NCBI GenBank assembly: GCA_036365145.1
Contig: JAEOAD010000603.1
Location: 1,488,001 to 1,552,000, forward strand
Reading direction: 5' to 3'
DNA: 64,000 nt
Origin: Orientallactaga sibirica
Lineage: Eukaryota; Chordata; Mammalia; Rodentia; Dipodidae
The notes under the pieces were generated by a model that was given only the letters and a program-made list of their open reading frames with translations, was not told the DNA's origin and did not search any database. Shown here in pieces: positions 55,361-64,000 of this stretch. The first letter of the stretch is position 1. Each line of letters opens with the position of its first letter. Position numbers and translations under genes: made by a program.

Positions 55361-56960
55361 CGAATTCATATGAAGAGTTAATAATTAAAACATAATTACT
55401 GGAGATCTTCTAAGTGGGAATTTTAGGTGATTTTTAAAATGGATGTCACTAATAGGAAATGATGGCTATATTCAATTGTTTGCCTTTTAACAATCATTTC
55501 ATTATTATGTTATCAATACAATAACTGTCATTCTCCATTTTGATTTTGTGCAATTTAAAAAGACTAACATAAATAAAAGGTTAGTCTAAGCTTGCTTTGA
55601 AAGGAAAAACAAGAAAGAAAGTAGAATAGAGTGCATGCAACATTGTGGAGCAGAGTAGAAGACCAAGTGTGAAGGGCCACTATCTTTTCCAATAACAAAT
55701 CCTCAAATAGCTGCATATTTTATTAACATTCCAAAAGTCCAAAGTGACCAAATAAAGTGAAGTGTATACTTTTTAGAAAATAGCACCAGCATATAGGGTG
55801 TTATGTTTTTGTTCTGAAAATGAAAAGATATTTTGACTGAAGCATGCCAGACGTAGGTAGATGTTATCTGTGATACGGAAGAATGGAACCACATATTGAA
55901 CATGTGATGAATTTGGAAACACTCAGAGGAGCATCTAGCTGCCTTTTGAGCTGTAGAGAGAGAACACATTCTTCACCACTGTTTTCTTGTTACTGATTAT
56001 TTAGCTCTGAAACCTGAACAAGAATTACATTTACCAGCAATAAAGTCCCTCAAGAAATTTCACAATCTGAAAATCTGTGTAGATAAGACTTCTTAATGGA
56101 CATACATTTTCTTAAATTTTCTAAGAGGTAGAATTGAGTAAGAGGAGAAAGTGAGGCTACAGGAAGTGGACAGAAAGCACCAGACCCAGAGGTGGACCCA
56201 CAGCTGCTGCTTCAGCTCAGTCCTGGCCTCCCTTCTCCTTGCCTATGTATGTGTGTTAGAGCCCTTTTCTCTTGACCTTACACTATCTGAGCAAAACAAT
56301 GATTCATATTTTTTTCAGTTCAACACCTTTGTCCCTATCCCTTTTACTAGAGTGAGTTTATACATTTGGAATACAATTAGATTCATTTGTCAAAACCTGC
56401 ATTACTTCTCAGGCCCCACAGAGATCCTAGTTGAATCTATTAATTTGCATAGAATCACATTCACTCTTTGTGGTGTACAGTGCTAAGGATTTTCATAAAT
56501 ATAAAATCTCATGTTTGTGCACCAGAGAATTCTACAGAACAGTACCATCAACTTGAAACATTCCCTTGTTCTTCTCCTTCCCCAAATCCCTAGAACCCTG
56601 TAATGTGTTTCACATCCATAAATTTTTTGTTTTCCACATTGTCATATAAATGAGATATGTACAACATGCAGGGAACAATATGCAGTTTTTGGATCCATTT
56701 ACTTGGGCAAATGCCAAGGACCATGATACCTGCAAAATATAGTATGTATATGCATGTGCCTTACCATATAAAGAAACCAAACCGTAAGACCGTTCTCTCA
56801 ACACAACCACACAGTGCTACACTTGCTCTAGCACCTGATGGTCACATCTTACTCACTGTTGGTTTAACAGTTGAAGCTTACTTATTCTAATAGGCTCACT
56901 TTGACTTTAATTTTCAAATTACTGATGACTGATTATGTAGACATTGTTTTTTTTTTTTTT
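55361..56960. other. No gene seen; AT-rich unique DNA
   Basis: A 111-codon frame at 56151-56486 shows no domain or family similarity I recognise. A T run at 56948-56965 precedes the next LTR. Confidence 0.45.
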
Positions 56961-56967
56961 TTTTTAA

Positions 56968-57436
56968 AAGATCTTCTGTACACTTGATCAGGTTAGGAGT
57001 GGAGTAAGAGACATGCAGCTAGGAAAGGTCTTTGAGGGCATCTTCATGAAGGATTGATTGAGGAGGACCTTCACCCAAAGTGAGCAGCCCTTTGTGAAGA
57101 AGCTTTAAGACAACCCAGCAGTAGTCCAGCTTCCACACTGGTCTGTGAATCTACCCTGTCTCTATTAACCTCAGACATTGGAACTCAGCTTCATCAGGCT
57201 TTCAATGTGGACTGAAGTCTAATGCCTCTTTACGAATCCTCCAGGCCTTCAGAGCCAGATTGGTACTGCTGAGGCATCAAGCGTCAGGCACTGGACAGCT
57301 GCCAGATTCTCAGACTGTCCAGGGTACAGACAGCTATTGTTGGTCTGCCCTGTGTAAGGCAATCTAATAATGCCCACCTAAAATACATATTCATTTTATT
57401 GCTTCTGTTTTTCTAAAGAAAACTGACTAATACACA
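56968..57436 (+). mobile_element. ERVL-type LTR, diverged relative of 35243-35800
   Basis: Shares gtggactgaag, cctccaggccttcag, ctgctgaggc and the end aaaactgactaataca with the LTR at 35243. Left end degraded. No internal region. Confidence 0.75.
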
Positions 57437-57793
57437 TGCTTATGATAAAGATTAGGACCAAGATAATAGAGACATAAGACAAGAAGAAAGTAAATGTTAC
57501 CTTGCTATGACATTGGACATATGGATGTGAGGTAATGGTTATAGAGAGCAGAACCACAACAGGGCCTGGCTTCCCAGGTGTGAGGCAGAAACTATGTTGA
57601 AAGAAAGTCTTTAAGGGAGAATACAAAGGAACATGTGACCTGTCACAAGCTTAGTGGTTTGCGCTGAGGGGAGGGGTTGGACATGGGAAATGGGCAGAAG
57701 CTCACAGAGAGTCTTTGCTTTTGAGGTGTTTCTAACAGCTTAATTTCAAAATACTGACCATATAAAGGCAACATACTTTATGGTATGGTTTTT

Positions 57794-58008
57794 CAACTTA
57801 TTTTATTTGTTTAGTTAGTTGCAGTCAGAAACAGAGAGAAGAGAGAGTCAAAGAGAATAGATGTGATAGGGCATCTAGTCACTGCAAATGAAGTCAAGGG
57901 GCATGTGCCACTTTGTGCATCTGGCTTTATGTACATATGGGGGGATCAAACTTGGGTCGTCTATTTTGCAGTCATGTTACTTAACCACTAAAGCATGCTT
58001 CCAGCCCT
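57794..58008 (-). mobile_element. B2-superfamily SINE, reverse
   Basis: Tail complement tattttatttgtttag, ctagtcactgcaaatgaag, ctttgtgcatctggc, head complement actaaagcatgcttccagcc. Flanked by ggtatggtttt at 57783-57793 and 58012-58022. Confidence 0.9.
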
Positions 58009-58079
58009 AGGGTATGGTTTTCTGGGCCCCAGCATGTGTTTGTTGTCATATGAAAACCTGTTAAAATGAAGGTCATGAA

Positions 58080-59110
58080 GAAAGGCCCTATCAATGTAGA
58101 CTGGAAAAAGACAGCATCTTCAACAAATGATGCTGGACAAACAGGACAACCATATGTAGGAAAATGAAACTCAATCCACACATCTTGCCATGCACAATTA
58201 TCAAGTCAAATGGATAAAAGACCTCAATATGAAACCGGGAATGCTGCTACTACTGCTACTACTGCTACTACCCCAGCAGCTCAGGAAATTAAACAATCAC
58301 ACAACCATTGAGATCTCATGAAGCTGAAAAGTTCTTTTCAAAGACAAATATGCAATAACCAAAGTGAACAGATTACCTACAGAATGGGAGAAAATTTTTC
58401 CCAGCTATACAACTAACAGAGGCCTTATTTCTATAATTTACAAAGAACTCAAAACCTAAACAATAAAACATAAAACAACCCACTCACAAAATGGGGCAGA
58501 GAACTGCATAGGAAGTTCTCAGAGGAAGAAATACAAATGGCAAACACACACTTAAGAAAATATTCCACATTCCCAATCGTCAGGGAAATGCAAATTAAAA
58601 CAACTATGAGATTCCACCTTACCCCAGCAAGGATAGCTAACATTAAAAAAACTAATGAAAACAAATGGAGAAATAGGAACCCTCTTTCACTGTTGGTGGG
58701 AATGTAAAATGGTACAACCATTATGGAAAGCAATATGGAGACTCCTGAAAAGGATGACTATAGACCTACCAACAGATAGAGTTATTCCCTTAATGGACAT
58801 TTACCCTAAAAGCTCCAAGCCTCAGATCAGAGAGATTTGCTCAACCATGTTTATAGCTGTTCAATTCATAATAACTAAGAGCTGGAATCAACCCAGATGT
58901 CCATCATTAGATGAATGGATAACAAAGATGTGATATACCTACATTATGGAATTCTACACAGCAGTAAGGAAAAATGAAACAATGAAATTTGAAGAAAAAT
59001 GATTGAACATGGAACAGATCATTGTCAGTGAGCTCACCCAATTGCAGAAAGATAATCATCACATGGTCTCACTCATTTGTGGCTCCTACCCTGAATCTTC
59101 CTGAGATGAT
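58080..59110 (+). pseudogene. L1-C ORF2 C-terminal remnant
   Basis: Aligns to 15190-16280 of L1-B. The best frame (58655-58933, 92 codons) includes GEIGTLFHCWWECKMVQPLW and IMDIYPKSSKPQIREICSTM-like sequence, the cysteine/histidine-bearing C-terminal domain of L1 ORF2. Stops and frameshifts elsewhere. A CTACTACTG microsatellite (58241-58271) sits inside. Confidence 0.8.
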
Positions 59111-59402
59111 ATCATACCTAATAAGTACCTTGAGGACCAGACAATAGGGAGGGAGAGGAGGGTAAATGTGGGGGAGGAGCTTAAAGGTGGGGTGGACACA
59201 AATAGTGACCCAAATGAAAATGGTACCATAAATCCCTATATTCTGAACAACAGGCTAAAACATTGATCCTTCAGCAGGCCCATAGAGGGAACACCTGAAC
59301 CACAGGGACCTGGAGAGGACATCAGGAAAGCTAACCTTACTCTTTTCCTGTTTTTCTCTCTCTCTCTCTCTCCTCTCTATGCTTTCTTTCTCTTTTATAT
59401 TA

Positions 59403-59892
59403 TGTACCAGACAGCTTCAGGTTCACTGAGATGAACTTCCAGACCAGGCACAGTTATGGAGGAAGGGATATTACTTATTGAAGCTTACAGATCCAGGGAA
59501 GTTCCATTGTTTTAATGCAGCAGAGAGAAGCTAGGCCTGCCTTCACATTGGGCCTTAATAAGCAGAGAGCAGATCAGTCCAAAACAAAAACCACATTCTG
59601 GGCCAGATAGCGGAACGCAGCCACACAGAGCAAAAAGAAATCCAATTTCAAAGCCCAAAACCACAGCACACTTCAGGAACTCCTACTGGGCACACTTTGC
59701 ATATCTTTACAATGGAATCTCAAACCCACCCACCACACCTTAAGATCAGTTATGGCCACATCTCAGCAGCAGCTTATTGAAGCTTACAGATCCAGGGGAA
59801 GTGACATTGCCTCTAGCAAGGTGATTGCAGATGCATACTATAAACTAATAAAATGCTGAATATATTGGGGGACATATATTCAAACTACCACA
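59403..59892 (-). mobile_element. Solo MaLR LTR in L1-C, with internal duplication
   Basis: 490 bp, complement of a MaLR LTR related to 6460-6855 (TGTGGTAGTTTG start at 59892, TACA end at 59403). Flanked by the 5-bp duplication TATTA (59398-59402, 59893-59897). Aligning with L1-B 16600 shows the LTR splits tcttttatatta/cctat exactly. A ~26-bp block cttattgaagcttacagatc... occurs twice (59474 and 59773), one at the normal polyadenylation-signal place and one in the U3 part. Confidence 0.9.
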
Positions 59893-61021
59893 TATTACCT
59901 ATGTTTTTCTTCCTTCATCTTCCTTGGTGCTGACTTGTAACTCCCAGGACCAGAATGTGGTTAACTTTCCCAATGGGCTGTTGACCAGAGAGACCTACAA
60001 GGTTTCCCAAATGAAGGCAGATTTCTGTCAGAGTTCTTGATGACCCACCAAAGGTTAATGGTAAGACCCTACTGCCAAAGACACCATATGCTGTTGGGAT
60101 GGAACATGGAGTGACCTGGTTGGAATCTGGAAGAGGGACAGTCCCCAGACAGTTAGCTTTTCTAATGCCAGAGGGTGCTACAAAGGTGACTGGGGGAAAA
60201 TGACCGGCATCTGTCCAAACAACTTGTAGTCTAAACTACTCAGCAGTAAACAACCTGAAGTGATGCACAAACAGGTGGAATAGTGACACATAGCCATGGT
60301 GGGTAACTAATTGCTCTTGATTTGGCTAACAGATCCATTCAGTGGAATGGAAATCATAGCTAGAACTGGGAAACAAGTCAAACCATGTCCAAAAAAAATG
60401 AGCCCATTCTCTAATATCAAGCTTCCACCAATTGTGGGCTAGAAGAAGTCCTCCGCAGATAAAATTCTCTCTAAAATAAGAATGGCCATCCCATCTATCT
60501 GGTGGTGACCTCTCTCTCCATTGGAGAATTTTCTTCTCTTTTTCAGATTGATGCAGAACCTGAAGGGAGGATCATCCTATCGCACCTCACCAGGGCCCCC
60601 GCTGAAACCATAGAGTAATGGGGGAAATTGGCAAGAGTGCAGCTTTCAGGGTGAACCTGATACCAGAACAAGGCTGAAGGAGATAAACACAGAGAACATT
60701 CAATTCCTACTAATCCAGATATCCATAGACACAGAGGCTCCCAAGACCTCATCACTGAAGTATAACTAAAATGAACCCAACATGGCTCAGGGAAATTTGC
60801 AGAAGAAGGGGCTGAAAGAGTGTTAGGGCCACAAGTTGGGTCATTATATACAGAGTCTTTGCCTCTACCCCGATAACTGTTGGCTACGCCCATAATGTAT
60901 GACCCATATTCCCCAATGAGGAGGGTCCCTTCAGATGAGGAGGACAGGGAGTAAGCTACCAGAGGCACCAACATGAATGTAAAATTAAAATAAATTTTAA
61001 AAAGTTTAAAAGAAAAGAAAA
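59893..61021 (+). other. L1-C 3' UTR, second part
   Basis: Aligns to 16610-17500 of L1-B without the foreign patches seen there, so it is a good reference for the family. A reverse frame of 143 codons (60543-60974) lies wholly in it. Confidence 0.82.
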
Positions 61022-61110
61022 ATAGTCCTTGACAATGTAGCTATCTTTAATAAATATGTGAACAATTAAAGAAATGAAGGTCATGAAAATTTTCCCTTAG
61101 AAGTAATGTT

Positions 61111-61326
61111 TGGGCTGGAGAGATGGCTCAGCAGTTAAGGCACTTGCCTGCAAAGTCTAATAAATTGCATTCAGTTTCCCAGTACCCACATAAAGCCAGA
61201 TGCATAAAGTGGTGCATGCAGCTGGAGTTCATTTGCAGTGCCTGGAGACCCTGGCATGCCCAATGTCTCTGTCTGACTCTCTCTGTTCTGTCTCTATTTT
61301 CTTGCAAATAAATGAATAAAACTATT
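61111..61326 (+). mobile_element. B2-superfamily (DIP-like) SINE
   Basis: ggctggagagatggctcag head, cccacataaagccagatgc core, gagaccctggcatgccc, CT tail and gcaaataaatgaataaa. Confidence 0.92.
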
Positions 61327-62034
61327 TAAAATAAAATATATTTTTAGATTTCTGGGTAAGATAGCTACAAAATCTTAGGGAGGGATTTAAATAAAACCAT
61401 AGTAAAATATATGTTTCTTCCAAAAAGTGAAGGTGTATCTGCCACAGTGGAGAAACAGGAGAGGTGAAGATCTACAAGAAAGGAGGAAAACAGCCAGAAT
61501 CCCACACAGGTGCTTGCCTGTCCAGCCCATTTCCCAGCTTCAGGAGCAGAGAAAAAATCAAGGGGATTTTCAAACCTCATCAAACCTGAAGGGAAGAAAG
61601 CAGAGATCAGCTAAGGAGTTGCTGAAAGGGATACAGGTGGGACCAGCTGGGCAGTTCCAGTACAGCTCCAGGCTTCCTGCACTCTCCCATCCCCCAACCA
61701 TTAGATCCACTCTGGAGAAAGCATTCAGCCCTGATGTCAGGGCATACAACACAGCTGATCAGAGCACCAGTTCCACAGCACAACATGGAGGGATAAAGTT
61801 GGGCACTCAGCATTAGTGAGATTGGAAGTCACCCCAAAAGATAACAAGAATGACTGATAAAAAAGCAGGTACATAGGTCTGCACTGCAATTGCTAATCTC
61901 TCTTTCCATGTCAGGGCAGGTTATGGGTCACATATTCATTGTTGGCTTTACCATTTTCAATTAAGCTGGATTTGGGGGGTGACTATTGTTGCCTTTGATG
62001 CTTTCACATTCCTAGGGCCTTTGTCTTTTTCTTC

Positions 62035-62160
62035 TGTTATTATCAGGGGCAGGGTCTGATTAAGACCCAGGCTGACCTGGAACTCATTTGAGAACAGAAA
62101 TCACAACCTCCCAGCTGACAGGATTAAAGGTGTAGAGCCACACACACCTTTAGGGATTTT
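62035..62160 (-). mobile_element. B1-like SINE, reverse, inside L1-D 5' UTR
   Basis: cccaggctgacctggaactc and gctgacaggattaaaggtg are the complement of B1 blocks. Diverged. Confidence 0.7.
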
Positions 62161-62539
62161 GGCCTTATAAGGTTATCTGTTTCAGTTCCCATACTGGCAT
62201 ACTCTGTGCTGGTTTTCATTGAATGTGTATATTACTCAGTTGAGTTTTAGTATTATACCAGTAAATTGCTCCACCCAGGCAGCTAGAATACTTGAATAGC
62301 AGGCAAATTCAATACCTAGGATTACTTCTGTGGTTGGATTTGAGTACAAGAACTGCACTTGTCACCTTAAACTCCTACTATGAAGATATATAAAGTTGGA
62401 TATCCAAGTCTAAGAGCAGAACAGATAATTCAAAAACAGAAGCATCAAATTAACTCAGGATGCAAAAATCACTACAGTAAAATACAAGAATCAAAAGGAA
62501 TCAAGACAATACAAACCCACCATAAATTATAAATCCAAA

Positions 62540-63470
62540 AAAATGACCTCCAATGAGACTGTTTAGATGAAATGCCCAACAAAGATTTTTAAAAAATGAT
62601 TTTATCTATACCCAAAGAAATAAAAAAAAATTAAAGAATCAAAGAGGAAAACAAATGAATTAAAGAAGAAAACAAACTCCTGAAGGAATTCCAAGAGAAC
62701 AAAGGAAATCAGCTTAATGAAATAAGGAAGTCATTACAAGACATGAGTAAGGAAATAGAAATACTAAAGAAAAAACAGGCAGAAATTCTAGCAATGAACA
62801 TACAATCAATCAAATAAAAAACTCTGTGGAAAGTCTCAGCAGTAGAATGGATGAAAGGGAGAACAGTATATCTAAACAAGAAGACCAGGTGGCAGATCTA
62901 ATACAGTCCAACAAAAAGAAAGACAAGCTAATAGGATGGTATGAATGAGAATTTCAAGATAGTCAGGACACTATGAAAAGATCAAAAATAAAAATACAGG
63001 ATATAGTAGAAGAAGAAGAATTTCAATCCAAAGGCATAGGAGGCATTTCCAACAAAATCATAGAAGAAAAATTTTCCCAAGTTGGGAAAGAAACACCAAT
63101 GTAAGTACAGGAAGCTTTTAGAACACCAAACACACACAACTTGGAAAGAAGTTAGAGAGATAAAGAAAGTCACCTATAAAGGCAAGCCCATCAGGATCAA
63201 AGCAGATTATTCAATAGAAACTTTAAAAGCCAGAAGGTCTTAGAATGATGAATACCAAGTTCTGAAAGATATCAACTGTATAGCAAGATTATTTATCCCA
63301 CAAAGCTATCTATCCTAATTGAAGGAGAAATAAGGACATTCCACCAAAAACAGTCTAAAGAAACTTATGACAACTAAGCCAGCTCTACAGAAAATACTTG
63401 AAGGAATCCTTCATGCTGAAGAGAAAGCAAAGCACACACAAGAGGAAACAGGAAAAAAAAAATTAACCAT
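62540..63470 (+). pseudogene. L1-D ORF1 remnant
   Basis: A-rich stretch with lysine/glutamate codons typical of the L1 coiled coil (about 62640-62930), an RRM-like part near 62990-63110, and a C-terminal domain part near 63180-63420 (gccagaaggtctt, ttatcccacaaagc). No frame is long enough to encode a protein. Confidence 0.7.
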
Positions 63471-63539
63471 ACTCAAATAACAGTTAAAGCAAACAAGTAA
63501 AGTAAAAACAGGAAGCACTACAAAACAAGAAGACCAGTA

Positions 63540-64000
63540 ATAATAAACTCTTAATATCAGGGCCTCAATGCCCCAGGCAAAAGACACAGGCTTGTAGACT
63601 GGATTATAAGGCAGGATCCTACCATCTGTTGCCTCCAGGAAACTTGTCTTTCAATAAAAGATAGACACTATGTTAGGGTGAAAGGATGTAAAATGGAATT
63701 TCAAGTAAATGGGCCAAGGAAACAAGCAGGGGTTGCTATTCTAATTTCTGACAGGATAAACTTCAAATAAACAATAGTAAGGAAAGGTAAAGAAGGTCAC
63801 TTTTACTAATTAAAGGAACTCTCCAACAAGAGGACATTACAATCTTAAACATATATGCACCTAACATCGGTCCTCCCAATTTCATCAAACAAACAGACAC
63901 TATTATACTTAAGGTCACATATAATGCCAAACACAATTGTAGTGGGTGATTTCAATACCTCACTCTCATCAATTGACAGGTCATCCTGGCAAAAATAAGT
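63540..64000 (+). pseudogene. L1-D ORF2 endonuclease remnant
   Basis: Frames 63600-64000 give CCLQETC, KGWKMEFQ-type and GVAILISDR-type blocks, LNIYAPN, and GDFNTSLSSIDRSSW followed by a stop at 63996. The catalytic QET is kept, unlike L1-A and L1-B, but the ORF has several stops. The reverse transcriptase domain would lie beyond the window. Confidence 0.75.

Larger units (their letters stand above)
58080..61071 (+). mobile_element. L1-C: 5'-truncated L1 with target duplication and probable 3' transduction
   Basis: Contains the last ~1 kb of ORF2, then the long 3' UTR (interrupted by a solo LTR at 59403-59892) to an A-rich end near 60975-61021. It is followed by about 45 bp of foreign sequence with aataaatatgtg (61050) and a short A-rich end. 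The whole insert is flanked by aaatgaaggtcatgaa at 58064-58079 and 61072-61087. The left cut reads TT/AAAA, the preferred L1 endonuclease site. Confidence 0.9.
61335..64000 (+). mobile_element. L1-D: older L1 lineage, 5' half, cut by window end
   Basis: 5' UTR (61335 to about 62450) opens with ggtaagatagctac, close to the L1 start motif AAGATGGC. ORF1-like DNA runs from about 62540 to 63470, with a lysine- and glutamate-rich coiled-coil part and the C-terminal block caagcccatcaggatcaaagc. ORF2-like DNA from about 63540 holds the endonuclease: CCLQET near 63630, LNIYAPN near 63850 and GDFNTSLSSIDRSSW near 63950. Many stops. Sequence differs strongly from L1-A/B/C, so it is a separate, older lineage. 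Confidence 0.82.

Noticed and set aside
61427..61816. 129-codon frame as a host gene
   Set aside because: Falls in the L1-D 5' UTR just upstream of ORF1-like DNA; no recognisable domain.

Overview
The window looks like gene-poor nuclear DNA from a rodent. The evidence is the repeats: B1-type (7SL-derived) SINEs, a tRNA-derived SINE of the B2 superfamily, MaLR (ORR1/MT-like) and ERVL LTRs, ERV2-type LTRs with 6-bp target duplications, and several L1 lineages. The B2-superfamily SINE (head ctggagagatggct, then a CCAGATGCACAAG core and a pyrimidine-rich tail ending AATAAATAAA) and the B1 variant (ACCCTGAGACTACATAG) match what I remember of jerboas and jumping mice (Dipodoidea, e.g. Jaculus). That placement is from memory, not a search. 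I found no host protein-coding gene, rRNA, tRNA or CRISPR array. The open reading frames are short and are either L1 remnants or chance frames inside repeats.

Layout. 1-3.4 kb: SINEs and a MaLR LTR split by a short L1. 3.4-20 kb: one nested transposon block. An old L1 (L1-A, 3422-19960, with a 14-bp target duplication) was invaded by a complete MaLR provirus-like element (6460-8479, 5-bp duplication CCTCC), a B1 SINE, and a second full-length L1 (L1-B, about 10681-17811, itself carrying a B1). The stretch 17521-18760 is an odd patchwork in which pieces of two different sequences alternate in collinear order. 20-24 kb: older L1 3' UTR pieces, a degraded MaLR LTR and a 155-bp tandem duplication. 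24-28.4 kb: a GAAA microsatellite, a dispersed repeat I could not name, a 56-bp minisatellite of about 14 units, and an LTR. 28.4-58 kb: mostly unique AT-rich DNA dotted with SINEs, ERV2 and ERVL solo LTRs, an antisense L1 3' end (30360-31909) and microsatellites. 58-61 kb: a 5'-truncated L1 (L1-C) with a clear 16-bp target duplication, a likely 3' transduction, and a solo MaLR LTR inside it. 61.3-64 kb: the 5' half of an older L1 lineage (L1-D), cut by the window end.

There is no operon or pathway here. What the sequence records is transposon history: order of insertion, promoter turnover (L1-A and L1-B have unrelated tandem 5' UTR units), LTR recombination to solo LTRs, and possible template switching or assembly merging. 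All identities and alignments were read by eye. Boundaries without a stated target duplication are approximate.
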